A stretch of DNA of 64,000 nucleotides, taken from Sphingomonadaceae bacterium (GTDB lineage: Bacteria > Pseudomonadota > Alphaproteobacteria > Sphingomonadales > Sphingomonadaceae). The position numbers and the translations under genes are program-made. The DNA is taken from contig CANFXW010000011.1 of the NCBI GenBank assembly GCA_947451145.1, positions 1-64,000 of the forward strand, given 5' to 3'. Under the pieces are notes generated by a model. The model made no database searches and was not told the DNA's origin. It saw only the letters and a list, made by a program, of their open reading frames with translations. Each line of letters starts with the position of its first letter. Within the stretch, counting starts at the first letter, position 1. Positions 16,827-25,526 of the stretch are shown piece by piece.

Positions 16827-17633
16827 TTAGAAAACCGGATCGAATTCCGGCGGCAGTTCGTCACCGCTGTCCGGCGTACCGGGAACGTGGATGCCACATT
16901 CGGTCTTGTCCCAGCCCTTCCAGCGACCCGAGCGCGGGTCTTCGCCGGGTGCGACCTTGTGGGTGCAGGGCGAGCAGCCGATCGAGGGGTAGCCTTCGGC
17001 GACCAGCGGATGCACGGGCAAACCGTGGGCCTGCAAATGCTCGCTCAATTCCTCGGCGCTCCAGTCGGCGAGCGGGTTGATCTTGAGCCGGCCCTGCGCA
17101 TCGCTGCGATCAATCTCGAAGCGCGGCAAGCCCGTTCGGGTGCTCGACTGGAAGCCCTTGCGTCCGGTGATCGTGGCATCGAAGCGTTCGATCGCGCGGG
17201 CCAAGGGCTGAACCTTACGGATATCGCAGCAGCCATCGGGATCGTATGACCAGCGCAGTCCGCTTTCGTCCTTTGCCTTCAATAGTTCAGCATCAGGGGT
17301 GAGGTTTATCAGGTTGGTCAGGCACAGATGCGCCACCAGCGTGTCGCGATAGGCCAGCGTTTCGGGGAAATGCTTGCCGGTTTCGAGGAACAGCACCGGC
17401 GTTGCCGGATCGACCTGCGCCACCAGATGCAGCAAAACCGCGCTTTCGGCGCCGAAGCTGGAAACAACAGCGAGATCGCCTGCCAGCTGGTCGCGCAGCA
17501 CCGTGCCCAGCATTTCAACCGTATCCGTGCCCTTGAACAGCTTGTTGAGCCGCACGGCATCGGACTCGCTGAAGCGCGGGCCGGTGTTGATGCGATCAAT
17601 GTTGCGGGGTTCAGGGGGCACGGTTTCAGCCAT
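16827..17633 (-). CDS. cysH: assimilatory adenylyl-sulfate (APS) reductase
   Basis: Reduces activated sulfate to sulfite using thioredoxin or glutaredoxin. The PAPS-reductase fold shows VVSSFGAESAVLLHL and VLFLETGKHFPETL. Cys135-Cys136 (DGCCDIRK) and Cys220-x-x-Cys223 (SIGCSPCTHK) are the four ligands of a 4Fe-4S cluster, and Cys246 (KTECGIH) is the catalytic cysteine. The cluster motif indicates APS rather than PAPS as substrate. The start at 17633 (MAETVPPEPR) overlaps the preceding gene by 8 bases; a longer frame upstream only reads through that gene. It is the last gene of the sulfur operon. Confidence 0.93.
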   Translation of the reverse strand: MAETVPPEPRNIDRINTGPRFSESDAVRLNKLFKGTDTVEMLGTVLRDQLAGDLAVVSSFGAESAVLLHLVAQVDPATPVLFLETGKHFPETLAYRDTLVAHLCLTNLINLTPDAELLKAKDESGLRWSYDPDGCCDIRKVQPLARAIERFDATITGRKGFQSSTRTGLPRFEIDRSDAQGRLKINPLADWSAEELSEHLQAHGLPVHPLVAEGYPSIGCSPCTHKVAPGEDPRSGRWKGWDKTECGIHVPGTPDSGDELPPEFDPVF

Positions 17634-18063
17634 GCTGCCCAATCCCATGCCGCTTGGCCCAGACCGGGCTGCGGCCATCGACCGTGGGCTGATAGACTTC
17701 AGCGTAACGGGCCATGGCTGCTTCGGCATCGGCAACATTGAGCTCACGCTCGGGCGCGAAGCTGTCAAAGCCGCAGCGGCGCATATAGGCGAGCTGATCG
17801 ACCAGAACGTCACCCACGGCGCGCAGTTCGCCGGTATAGCCGGCCTCGCGCAGAACCCGGGCCGAGGTGTAACCGCGCCCGTCGGTATAGGCCGGGAAGT
17901 TCACCTCAATCAGCTTCAGGCGGTCCAGATGCGGCAGCAGATCGCGCGCCTCGTCGCCGGGTTCGAGCCGGACAGCAGAGGCATTGGTCTGCTCGCCAAA
18001 GCTGTCGACCGTGACAGCGGGATCGGCAACCGGTTCATCGCTGCGGAAACGGAACTGGGTCAT
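17626..18063 (-). CDS. DUF934 domain-containing protein
   Basis: A 145-residue cytoplasmic protein of the DUF934 family, which occurs almost only beside sulfite reductase genes. The conserved core is LIEVNFPAYTDGRGYTSARVLRE followed by GELRAVGDVLVDQLAYMRRCGFDSF. The start overlaps the cysI stop (ATGA), so it is translationally coupled to it. Its job is not firmly known; an electron-transfer or assembly role for the siroheme sulfite reductase is an inference from context. Confidence 0.9.
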   Translation of the reverse strand: MTQFRFRSDEPVADPAVTVDSFGEQTNASAVRLEPGDEARDLLPHLDRLKLIEVNFPAYTDGRGYTSARVLREAGYTGELRAVGDVLVDQLAYMRRCGFDSFAPERELNVADAEAAMARYAEVYQPTVDGRSPVWAKRHGIGQHG

Positions 18064-19715
18064 TCTGCGTTCTCCTTGGCGTAAATCGCTTCCTTGAAGG
18101 GAGCCATTCCCAGGCGGCGATAGGTATCGAGGAAGCGCTCGCTTCCCTGCTTGTTGGCAAGGTAGAAGTCGGTTGCCTTTTCGACCGCGCCGACGATGCC
18201 GTCTTCGTCGAAGCCGGGGCCGGTGATCGTGCCGAGCGACGTATCCGCGCCCTCGCAGCCGCCGAGCAGGAGCTGGTAGTTCTCCACGCCCTTGCGGTCG
18301 ACACCCAGGATGCCGATGTGCCCGGCATGGTGGTGGCCGCAGGCATTGATGCAGCCGGAAATCTTGAGCTTCAGCTCGCCGATTTCCTGCTCCTTCGCGG
18401 CCATGCGCTCGGAAATCTTCTGCGCGACCGGGATCGAACGGGCGTTCGCCAAGCTGCAATAGTCAAGGCCGGGGCAGGCGATAATGTCGCCGATCTGGTC
18501 AAGGTTGGCCGTGCCAAGCCCTGCGGCATCGAGCTTCTGCCACAGCGTGTAAAGATCGACCTTGCGGACGTGCGGCAGGACGATGTTCTGGGCGTGGGTG
18601 ACGCGGCACTCGTCGAAGGAGTATTCCTTGGCGAGGCCGGCCATCAGGCGGATCTGGTCGCTGGTCGCATCACCGGGGATGCCGCCAACCGGCTTCAGGC
18701 TGATTGTCGCGGCGATATAGCCCGGTTGCTTGTGGGTGACGCAGTTGTTGTCCACCCATAGCGCGAAATCGGGGTCCGAACGGTCAAGCGCGTCAGGGGC
18801 ACTGGGATCGTAGGCAGGGTCAGTGAACTGCGCCTTGATACGTTCCAGCTCGGCGAGCGGCGGCTCGATGTTCTGGGTCAGCAGGTGGGCGAATTCTTCC
18901 TCGACCTGACGGGTATATTCTTCCTTGCCCAGCTCATGGACGAGGATCTTGATCCGCGCTTTGTACTTGTTGTCGCGGCGGCCGTGGCGATTGTAAACGC
19001 GCAGGCAAGCCTCGGAATAGGTGATGAACTGGTCAAGCGGCACGAACTCGCGGATCAGCGGCGCGATCATCGGGGTGCGGCCCATGCCGCCACCCACGTA
19101 GAACGCGCAGCCCAGCTCGCCCGCTGCATTGCGGACAATCTGGATGCCGATGTCATGCAGCCGCATCGCCGCGCGATCAGTGTCAGAGGCGATCACCGCC
19201 ATCTTGAACTTGCGCGGCAGATAGCTGAATTCGGGGTGGAATGTGCTCCACTGGCGGATCAGCTCGGCATAGGGGCGCGGATCGACGAGTTCGTCGGCGG
19301 CGGCACCGGCGTACTGGTCAGACGTGGTGTTGCGGATGCAATTGCCGCTGGTCTGGATCGCATGCATCTCGACCGATGCAAGATCAGCAAGAATATCAGG
19401 TGCTTCTTCCAGCTTTATCCAGTTGTACTGGATGTTCTGGCGGGTGGTGAAGTGGCCATAGCCGCGGTCATACTTGTCGGCGATGTCGCCCAGCATCCGC
19501 ATTTGCGCCGAGCTAAGCGTGCCATAAGGCACAGCTACGCGCAGCATATAGGCGTGCAGCTGCAGGTAGAGGCCGTTCATCAGCCGCAGCGGGCGGAACT
19601 GTTCCTCGGTCATCGAACCATCAAGGCGGCGGCGCACCTGATCGCGGAAATCGGCAACGCGCGCATCGACGAGCGCCTGGTCAAACTTATCGTACTGGTA
19701 CATCAGATTACCCAA
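18060..19715 (-). CDS. cysI: sulfite/nitrite reductase hemoprotein (siroheme, 4Fe-4S)
   Basis: Six-electron reductase making sulfide from sulfite. The siroheme-binding half-domains include SGNCIRNTTSDQYAG and the C-terminal half contains cluster and siroheme ligands in IACPGLDYCSLAN (C-x5-C) and SGCINACGHHHAGHIG (C-x3-C). It has 551 residues, as in single-chain bacterial enzymes. The operon context (cobA, cysH) favours sulfite over nitrite. No flavoprotein subunit (CysJ) is nearby, so ferredoxin or another donor is likely. The start overlaps the 3' end of the DUF2849 gene by 13 bases. Confidence 0.93.
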   Translation of the reverse strand: MGNLMYQYDKFDQALVDARVADFRDQVRRRLDGSMTEEQFRPLRLMNGLYLQLHAYMLRVAVPYGTLSSAQMRMLGDIADKYDRGYGHFTTRQNIQYNWIKLEEAPDILADLASVEMHAIQTSGNCIRNTTSDQYAGAAADELVDPRPYAELIRQWSTFHPEFSYLPRKFKMAVIASDTDRAAMRLHDIGIQIVRNAAGELGCAFYVGGGMGRTPMIAPLIREFVPLDQFITYSEACLRVYNRHGRRDNKYKARIKILVHELGKEEYTRQVEEEFAHLLTQNIEPPLAELERIKAQFTDPAYDPSAPDALDRSDPDFALWVDNNCVTHKQPGYIAATISLKPVGGIPGDATSDQIRLMAGLAKEYSFDECRVTHAQNIVLPHVRKVDLYTLWQKLDAAGLGTANLDQIGDIIACPGLDYCSLANARSIPVAQKISERMAAKEQEIGELKLKISGCINACGHHHAGHIGILGVDRKGVENYQLLLGGCEGADTSLGTITGPGFDEDGIVGAVEKATDFYLANKQGSERFLDTYRRLGMAPFKEAIYAKENAE

Positions 19716-19999
19716 TCGCCGGCGTTAGCGTCGGCAGGCTTGAGGGAAAGGTCGAGGCGAACGGTGGGCCCGAGCGCACGAATGCGGTCTTTGATGTGGG
19801 CGGGGCGAGGACCCTCGGGGCCGACTTCACCGTCGATCACGTAGGGGGCGACAACCCGGCGCGCGGCGTTTTCGCGCGCGGCGATGTCATCACCGTGCTC
19901 GCCCACATCGACGGCATGTTCAACGTGCAGCGACCAGCCCGAGCCATCCCACCAGGTGACGGCACCGCTCTTCAGGTCATTTCCAGTCAATATCTTCAA
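19703..19999 (-). CDS. DUF2849 domain-containing protein
   Basis: A 98-residue protein between cobA and cysI, overlapping both. The family signature is the N-terminal [21 protein letters not shown] and a later RVVAPYVIDGEVGPEGPRPAHIKDRIRALGPTVR. Members are nearly always encoded in siroheme/sulfite-reductase operons; biochemical function is not known to me. The tight packing (ATGA-type overlap with cobA) supports obligate co-expression. Confidence 0.88.
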   Translation of the reverse strand: MKILTGNDLKSGAVTWWDGSGWSLHVEHAVDVGEHGDDIAARENAARRVVAPYVIDGEVGPEGPRPAHIKDRIRALGPTVRLDLSLKPADANAGDWVI

Positions 20000-20787
20000 A
20001 GGGCATACTCCAGCGCCAATGCGCGCAAATGTTGATCCTGCCGCGCCGTGACATCGCCAATGACGATGAGGGCAGGGCTGATGACTTTGTTTTTCCTGAC
20101 TAGCGAGGCGAGGCCAGCGAGCGGCCCGCGCAGAACGCGCATTTCCGCGCGGCAGGCGTTCTCGATAATGGCGACCGGCACGTCCGGCGCGAGGCCATCG
20201 GCCATCAGCTTTTCAGAAATTGCGTCTGCTGTGGCGACGCCCATGTAGATCACCAGCGTGCGACCCTTGCCGGCGAGACCGGACCAGTCCTGCTCGGTCA
20301 GGCCTTTGCACTGTCCGGCAACGAAAGTGATGATGCTGGCGGCATCGCGGTGGGTCAGCGGGATCTGCGCGGCAGCGGCGGCACCGATTGCGGCGCTGAT
20401 TCCGGGGACCACCTCAACCGGCACACCGGCAGCATAGCAGGCCTCTGCCTCTTCGCCCCCACGTCCGAAAATGAAGGGATCGCCACCCTTGAGGCGAACG
20501 ACATCGTTACCGGCCAGCGCCTCGCGCACCAGCAGGGCGTTGATCTCGTCCTGCGGCATGGTGTGGCGCGAACGCTGCTTGGCCACCGAAACCATGCGGG
20601 TTCCCGGGCGGGCCATGGCGAGGACTGCGGGATCGACCAGACCGTCATGCACGATAATGCCCGCGGCCATGATCAGCCGCGCGGCGCGCAGGGTCAGCAG
20701 ATCGGGATCGCCGGGACCGGCTCCGACCAGATAGACCGTGCCAATCGGACGGCCGACAGAAGGGGCAGCGTTATTCATGCGGCGCAT
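19996..20787 (-). CDS. cobA: uroporphyrinogen-III C-methyltransferase
   Basis: Adds two SAM-derived methyl groups to uroporphyrinogen III to form precorrin-2, here for siroheme of the sulfite reductase. Family motifs are [42 protein letters not shown] and [22 protein letters not shown]. Only the methyltransferase domain is encoded; the NAD-dependent dehydrogenase/ferrochelatase part of CysG is absent and must be supplied elsewhere. Two nearby ATGs (20787 and 20778) are possible starts and neither has a strong ribosome site. First gene of the five-gene leftward operon. Confidence 0.93.
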   Translation of the reverse strand: MRRMNNAAPSVGRPIGTVYLVGAGPGDPDLLTLRAARLIMAAGIIVHDGLVDPAVLAMARPGTRMVSVAKQRSRHTMPQDEINALLVREALAGNDVVRLKGGDPFIFGRGGEEAEACYAAGVPVEVVPGISAAIGAAAAAQIPLTHRDAASIITFVAGQCKGLTEQDWSGLAGKGRTLVIYMGVATADAISEKLMADGLAPDVPVAIIENACRAEMRVLRGPLAGLASLVRKNKVISPALIVIGDVTARQDQHLRALALEYAL

Positions 20788-20896
20788 GTGGTCTGGCCAG
20801 CGCCAAATTGCCAGTGAGAATGCCTTTTGCGCGGGCTAGTTCTGCTATTGCCGTGCTAAGTGGGGCTTGGCCGCACATTGCGGGCTTGATTGAAGG

Positions 20897-20925
20897 TTGC
20901 CAATTCCCGCCCGCGCCGCTATGCG
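20897..20925 (+). promoter_or_regulatory. putative rpmE promoter
   Basis: TTGCCA, a 17-base spacer and TATGCG resemble a sigma-70-type promoter about 55 bases before rpmE. The interval 20788-20978 separates divergent cobA and rpmE, and also contains a GGCCGG/CCGGCC hairpin just before the rpmE ribosome site. Confidence 0.35.
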
Positions 20926-20978
20926 CGCCCCTTCAATTTCAGGCCGGTCGGAACCGGCCACAACGAAAGCGACACGAC

Positions 20979-21203
20979 ATGAAGGCCGATATCCATCCCG
21001 ATTACCACATGATCAAGGTGCAAATGACTGACGGCACCGTGTTCGAAACCCGCTCCACCTGGGGCAAAGAGGGCGACACGCTGGTTCTGGAAATCGACCC
21101 GACCTCGCACCCGGCATGGACCGGCGGCACGCGTAACATCGATCAGGGTGGCCGCGTTGCCCAGTTCAACAAGCGCTTCGGTGGGCTCACGCTCAAGAAG
21201 TAA
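20979..21203 (+). CDS. rpmE: 50S ribosomal protein bL31
   Basis: A 74-residue ribosomal protein of the large subunit ([20 protein letters not shown], then [13 protein letters not shown] and [13 protein letters not shown]). The zinc-binding cysteines of the E. coli-type protein are missing, as is normal for alphaproteobacterial bL31. The ATG at 20979 matches the conserved N-terminus. A strong terminator follows 20 bases after the stop. Confidence 0.96.
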   Translation: MKADIHPDYHMIKVQMTDGTVFETRSTWGKEGDTLVLEIDPTSHPAWTGGTRNIDQGGRVAQFNKRFGGLTLKK

Positions 21204-21223
21204 GGTGCTTGAAAAACCAATAG

Positions 21224-21255
21224 AAAAGGGCGGCCCCAAGGGTCGCCCTTTTTTG
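21224..21255 (+). terminator. rho-independent terminator of rpmE
   Basis: A GGGCGGCCC / GGGTCGCCC stem with one wobble, flanked by AAAA on the left and TTTTTTG on the right. Confidence 0.9.
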
Positions 21256-21283
21256 TTTGAATTACGTCAACCCATAGAATTTT

Positions 21284-21423
21284 CGTCATCCTGAACTCGT
21301 TTCAGGATCCATCGGGCCAGCAGCCCAGTTCAAGCCGGACAGAGCCAAACCTTTGGGCCTCGCTGCCGAGCAGAGCTTCGGTCTGCGCGGAGAAATGGAT
21401 CCTGAAACGAGTTCAGGATGACG
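21284..21423. repeat. 140-bp element with 29-bp perfect inverted repeats
   Basis: Arms 21284-21312 and 21395-21423 are perfect inverted copies, each itself partly palindromic (CCTGAA ... TTCAGG). The 82-bp centre has no gene. The arm type CGTCATCCTGAA is the look of repetitive intergenic palindromes common in sphingomonads. It lies between the rpmE terminator and the end of the convergent Anbu gene. Confidence 0.75.
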
Positions 21424-21477
21424 GATTTGGAGATGTGGGAGCCTTGACGACGGCTCGTTCCATTTTGGCAGGGCGAA

Positions 21478-22215
21478 TCAGAAGTTGTAATTCGGCAGCT
21501 CGTGAAATGCGCGCTTCAGGGCTTCGCCCCAGCCGTCTGACACCTGCCGGAAATAGGGATCGTCTGCCATGATCCGGCGTTCGTGCAGCGGCTTTTGCGT
21601 GTCGCGCTCGATCACCAGCAGATCGAGGGGCAGGCCGACCGAGAGATTGGCCTTGGCGGTCGAATCGAAGCTGACCATCATCAGCTTGATCGCATCTTCA
21701 AAGCTCATATCGCGCGAATAGCCGCGCACCAGAATCGGCCGACCGTACTTGGTTTCGCCAATCTGGAAATAGGGCGTGTCAAAGCTCGCTTCGATGAAAT
21801 TACCCTGCGGGTAGACGAGGAACATCCGCGGCTCCATGCCGCGAATCTGCCCTGCAACGATGATCGAGGCGTGGAACAGTTCGGAACTGCTGTCCTGCCC
21901 GGTCTCGGCCTTTTGGGCAGAGATCGTATCGTTGAGCAGCTTTCCCACGGCGCCCGCGACCTGAAACATGGTTGGCGCTTCGAGCAACGAGTTGTGCCGC
22001 TCTTCGGGCGCCTTGTTGCGCTCTTCCAGCTGGCTGACGACCGACTGGGTGGTAGCGAGGTTGCCTGCGGTCATCACCGCGATGATGCGCTCACCCGGTA
22101 CTTCCCAGTGGAACATCTTGCGGAAAGTAGAGATGTTATCGACACCGGCATTGGTCCGGGTGTCGCTCATCAACACCAGTCCCTTGTCGAGCAGCATTCC
22201 AACGCAATAGGTCAA
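21478..22215 (-). CDS. proteasome-type protease Anbu
   Basis: A 20S-proteasome-like Ntn-hydrolase homologue. The TTG at 22215 follows GGGGGA by six bases and gives the expected N-terminus (M)TYCVGMLLDKGLVLMSDTR; Thr2 would be the N-terminal nucleophile after Met removal. Other proteasome-fold landmarks are VMTAGNLATTQSVV and the conserved C-terminal half QIGETKYGRPILVRG. At 245 residues it has family length. It is the last gene of an operon with a transglutaminase, an alpha-E protein and a permuted ATP-grasp, the standard partners. Cytoplasmic; natural substrate and even peptidase activity are uncertain in this family. Confidence 0.88.
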   Translation of the reverse strand: MTYCVGMLLDKGLVLMSDTRTNAGVDNISTFRKMFHWEVPGERIIAVMTAGNLATTQSVVSQLEERNKAPEERHNSLLEAPTMFQVAGAVGKLLNDTISAQKAETGQDSSSELFHASIIVAGQIRGMEPRMFLVYPQGNFIEASFDTPYFQIGETKYGRPILVRGYSRDMSFEDAIKLMMVSFDSTAKANLSVGLPLDLLVIERDTQKPLHERRIMADDPYFRQVSDGWGEALKRAFHELPNYNF

Positions 22216-22240
22216 AGCGAATCCCCCGTTCCCTGACCCG

Positions 22241-23056
22241 TTACTGCTCGACGACTTGCTGTTCAACCGCAAGGCTGACAGCCAGATCGATATCGCCATC
22301 GCCCCAGGTTATCCCCGTTACAGGCGCGGCATCACGGTAATCGCAGCCGGTGGCGACGCGAATATAGCGCGCATCGGGGCTGTAGCCGTTCGAAACGTCA
22401 AATCCCACCCAGCCGAGATTTTCGACATATGCTTCGGCCCAGGCATGCCCGGCTTCCTGATCGATCCGGTCATTCATCATCAGATAGCCGCTGGCATAGC
22501 GCGCCGGGATGCCCAGCAGCCGCGCGCAGCCGATGAACACGTGGGCATGGTCCTGACACACGCCGTGCCCGGCAGCCGCGGCTTCTTCTGCAGTGGTTTT
22601 TGCATCGGTCCGGCCGATTTCATAGGCCATCGAAGCCAGCACATCGCGCGATAGTGCGTGGAGGACTTCGATATGGTTGCTCCGATCAGCATCCAGCCCC
22701 GAAACCAGCGACCGCATCTTCGGTCCCGGACGGGTGAGGGGCGTCTGTCCGAGGAAGGCCCAGAGTGGCATGTGGCCGGAATGGGAGCCCAGGACGCCGT
22801 TGTTGTCAGAGGTCTCGACTATGCCTTCGCATTGGATGCTCAGCTTGGTGATGCCGGGATGCAGCGATACCAACATCACATGGTTGTTATGCTGATCATC
22901 GTACTCAACTTCACGCGTCACACCGTCGAGTGTGGTCTGCCAGTCAACGACCACCTGCCCGTGCGTCGACTTGGGCTTCAGGCGCAGCCGTTGGAGCCCG
23001 CGCGCGACCGGCTGGCTGAAGCTGTAATGGGTCGTGTGCTTTACCGAGAGACGCAT
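22241..23056 (-). CDS. transglutaminase-like family protein
   Basis: A transglutaminase/cysteine-protease-fold protein with an N-terminal beta domain (MRLSVKHTTHYSFSQPVARGLQRLRLKP) and a C-terminal core bearing the Cys-His-Asp triad: GHGVCQDHAHVFI, EAGHAWAEAYV and GWVGFDVSNG. It has 271 residues and no signal peptide, so it is cytoplasmic. It probably acts as a peptidase or amide-bond remodeller on a product of the neighbouring ATP-grasp enzyme; this is inference from the recurring operon. The start overlaps the alpha-E gene stop. Confidence 0.92.
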   Translation of the reverse strand: MRLSVKHTTHYSFSQPVARGLQRLRLKPKSTHGQVVVDWQTTLDGVTREVEYDDQHNNHVMLVSLHPGITKLSIQCEGIVETSDNNGVLGSHSGHMPLWAFLGQTPLTRPGPKMRSLVSGLDADRSNHIEVLHALSRDVLASMAYEIGRTDAKTTAEEAAAAGHGVCQDHAHVFIGCARLLGIPARYASGYLMMNDRIDQEAGHAWAEAYVENLGWVGFDVSNGYSPDARYIRVATGCDYRDAAPVTGITWGDGDIDLAVSLAVEQQVVEQ

Positions 23057-24000
23057 CAGCCGGTGAACCTGTAATCAGTGGCAATGGCGGCGGCGACCTT
23101 GCGGTTTTCGGCGATGAAATCCCCGATGAACTGGTGCAGCCCCTGCTCGATGATGTCGTCGATATTGGCGCTGTGAAGCCGGGTTCCGGTGTTGCGCAGC
23201 AGCTCGTGAGCGTGGCTTTCATGGCCATATTCGCGCGCCAGCCCGACCATATTGCTGCGCACCTTGTTGTAGCATGACGCGAGAGAGCGCGGGAACCGCT
23301 CGTCAAGGATCAGGAAGCTCGCAATCCCGCGCGCATCCATCGCGCCTGAATGAAGCCAGCGATAGGCGCGCTCGCCCGAGACCGAGCGCAGGACCATTTC
23401 CCACTGGGCGTTATCAAGGCTCGATCCGACAAGGCTGACCGAGGGGAGCAGAACGTAATACTTCACGTCGATAATCCGCGCAGTGCTGTCAGCGCGTTCG
23501 ATGAAGGTGCCGATCCGGGCGAAATTGAAGATCTCGTTGCGCAGCATGGTGCCATCCATCGCTCCGCGAACCAGCGTTGCCTGACGGCGGACGGCGGTGA
23601 GCACTTCGCCCAGCGTGGAGGCTCTGACCGGCCGGGCAAGCAGTTCGCGCAGTACCATCCAGCTTTCGTTGGTCGCTTCCCAGACTTCGCGGGTGAGGGC
23701 AGTTCGGACGGCGCGGGCATTGCTGCGCGCCATTTCGATCATGTTGAGGACGGAGCCCGGATTGTCTTTGTCCCGCAGAATCCAGTTGGTTACCGACTGG
23801 CCCTGATAATCGTCATGCCGGGCGCGGTATTCGCTGTTCTGGCCGATGGTGGTGAGCACCGATTGCCATTCGACGCTCGCTTCTCCGGGCCCGCGGGTCA
23901 GCGCGAGGCGGAAGCCGGCATCGAGCAGGCGGGCAATGTTCTCTGCCCGCTCAAGATAGCGGAACATCCAGAACACACCGTTGGCTGTACGACCTAACAT
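23056..24000 (-). CDS. alpha-E domain-containing protein
   Basis: An all-helical 314-residue protein of the alpha-E (DUF403) family. The N-terminal signature is MLGRTANGVFWMFRYLERAENIARLLD, and Arg/Glu-rich helices recur (FNFARIGTFIERADSTARIIDVKYY). The family always accompanies circularly permuted ATP-grasp proteins and is thought to assist or extend their chemistry; no defined reaction is known to me. It is translationally coupled on both sides by one-base overlaps. Confidence 0.92.
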   Translation of the reverse strand: MLGRTANGVFWMFRYLERAENIARLLDAGFRLALTRGPGEASVEWQSVLTTIGQNSEYRARHDDYQGQSVTNWILRDKDNPGSVLNMIEMARSNARAVRTALTREVWEATNESWMVLRELLARPVRASTLGEVLTAVRRQATLVRGAMDGTMLRNEIFNFARIGTFIERADSTARIIDVKYYVLLPSVSLVGSSLDNAQWEMVLRSVSGERAYRWLHSGAMDARGIASFLILDERFPRSLASCYNKVRSNMVGLAREYGHESHAHELLRNTGTRLHSANIDDIIEQGLHQFIGDFIAENRKVAAAIATDYRFTG

Positions 24001-25430
24001 CAGTCCTCCAGCACCCAGGAATCTTTGGTCCCGCCGCCCTGCGAGCTGTTGACCACCAGCGATCCCTTCTTGAGCGCCACGCGGGTCAGCCCGCCGGGCG
24101 TGATGTCGATACCGTTGGGCGAAACGAGAACGAAGGGGCGAAGATCAACGTGGCGCGGCGCGAGGCCGGCCTTGGTGAAGATCGGCGAGGTGGACAGCGC
24201 CAGCGTTGGTTGGGCGATGTAGTTGTCTGGCCGGGCGCGGAGCTTCTTCTCGAAAGTTTCGAGCTCCTTCTTCGAGGAGGTTGGCCCGATCAGCATGCCG
24301 TAACCACCCGAGCCATGCACTTCCTTGACCACGAGGTCTTTCAGATTGTCGAGCACATATTTCAGCGCTTCGGGCTCGGCGCAGCGCCAGGTCGGCACGT
24401 TCTGCAGGATCGGCTTCTCGCCGGTGTAGAACTCGACGATCTCGGGCATGAACGAATAGATCGCCTTGTCATCGGCGATGCCGGTTCCCGGCGCATTGGC
24501 GATGGTTATCCCGCCGCTGCGATATACGTCCATGATCCCCGGCACGCCGAGCACCGAATTGGGGTTGAAGGTCAGCGGATCGAGGTATTCGTCATCCACC
24601 CGCCGATAGAGCACATCGACCGGCTGATAACCCCGCGTGGTGCGCATCGCGACTCGCCCGTCGATCACCTGCAGGTCACTGCCCTCGACCAATTCGGCGC
24701 CCATCTGGTCGGCAAGGAAGGCATGTTCGAAATAGGCGGAATTGTAGATGCCGGGGGTCAGCACCGCGACAGTGGGACGCCCCGAAGTGCGGCTGGGTGC
24801 GCAGGCGGCTAGGCTGCGAGCGAGGCGGCGGGGATAGTCCTGCACTGGCGCGACCGACACCCGGGTGAAGAGTTCCGGGAACATCGCCATCATCGTTTCA
24901 CGGTTCTCCAGCATATAGGAGACGCCGCTTGGCGTGCGGGCGTTATCTTCCAGCACCATGAATTCTTCAGGACCGGTGCGGACAAGATCGATGCCGACGA
25001 TGTGGGTATAGATGCCGCCAGGCGGGGTGAAACCCACCATCTGCGGCAGGAATGCCTCGTTATGTTCAAGCAGACGGCGCGGGAAACGGCCCGAGCGGAC
25101 GATTTCCTGACGGTGATAGAGATCCTGCAGAAAGGCATTCAGCGCCCGCACCCGTTGCTCGATCCCGCGGGTCAGCTTGCGCCATTCGGCTGCAGTAATG
25201 ATGCGGGGGATCATGTCAAAGGGGATCAGCCGCTCTTCACCGGCATCGTCGCCATAGACGTTGAAGGTAATCCCGGTACGGCGGAAGAAGCGCTCTGCCT
25301 CGGCATTCTTGCGGCGGAGCCAGTTGGGATCCTGCTCATCGAACCACGAACAGAAGTTGGCATAGGCAGGCCGCACGGCGCCGTCTGCGTCGAACATCTC
25401 GTCGAAATTTGCGACGGGCTTTTGCGGCAT
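24000..25430 (-). CDS. circularly permuted type 2 ATP-grasp protein
   Basis: Predicted ATP-dependent carboxylate-amine ligase (COG2308 type). The 476 residues include GIEQRVRALNAFLQDLYHRQ, the GIDLVRTGPEEFMVLEDNARTPSGVSYMLENR block and the nucleotide/metal end segment VVKEVHGSGGYGMLIG. It is the first gene of the tight operon with alpha-E, transglutaminase and Anbu. Comparative genomics in the literature suggests that such sets build and process a peptide-like product, but neither substrate nor product is known here. Confidence 0.92.
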   Translation of the reverse strand: MPQKPVANFDEMFDADGAVRPAYANFCSWFDEQDPNWLRRKNAEAERFFRRTGITFNVYGDDAGEERLIPFDMIPRIITAAEWRKLTRGIEQRVRALNAFLQDLYHRQEIVRSGRFPRRLLEHNEAFLPQMVGFTPPGGIYTHIVGIDLVRTGPEEFMVLEDNARTPSGVSYMLENRETMMAMFPELFTRVSVAPVQDYPRRLARSLAACAPSRTSGRPTVAVLTPGIYNSAYFEHAFLADQMGAELVEGSDLQVIDGRVAMRTTRGYQPVDVLYRRVDDEYLDPLTFNPNSVLGVPGIMDVYRSGGITIANAPGTGIADDKAIYSFMPEIVEFYTGEKPILQNVPTWRCAEPEALKYVLDNLKDLVVKEVHGSGGYGMLIGPTSSKKELETFEKKLRARPDNYIAQPTLALSTSPIFTKAGLAPRHVDLRPFVLVSPNGIDITPGGLTRVALKKGSLVVNSSQGGGTKDSWVLED

Positions 25431-25526
25431 CAGAACTCCCTACTGTCATAGTGATGACGCAATGAAACGCACTTGCCAAGTGCCTATGCTGCACTTGCGA
25501 AAAGATTTTACGCCGCGACCGGGAAA

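Noticed and set aside
18885..19844. 319-codon plus-strand frame opposite cysI
   Set aside because: Antisense to the sulfite reductase with full cluster motifs.
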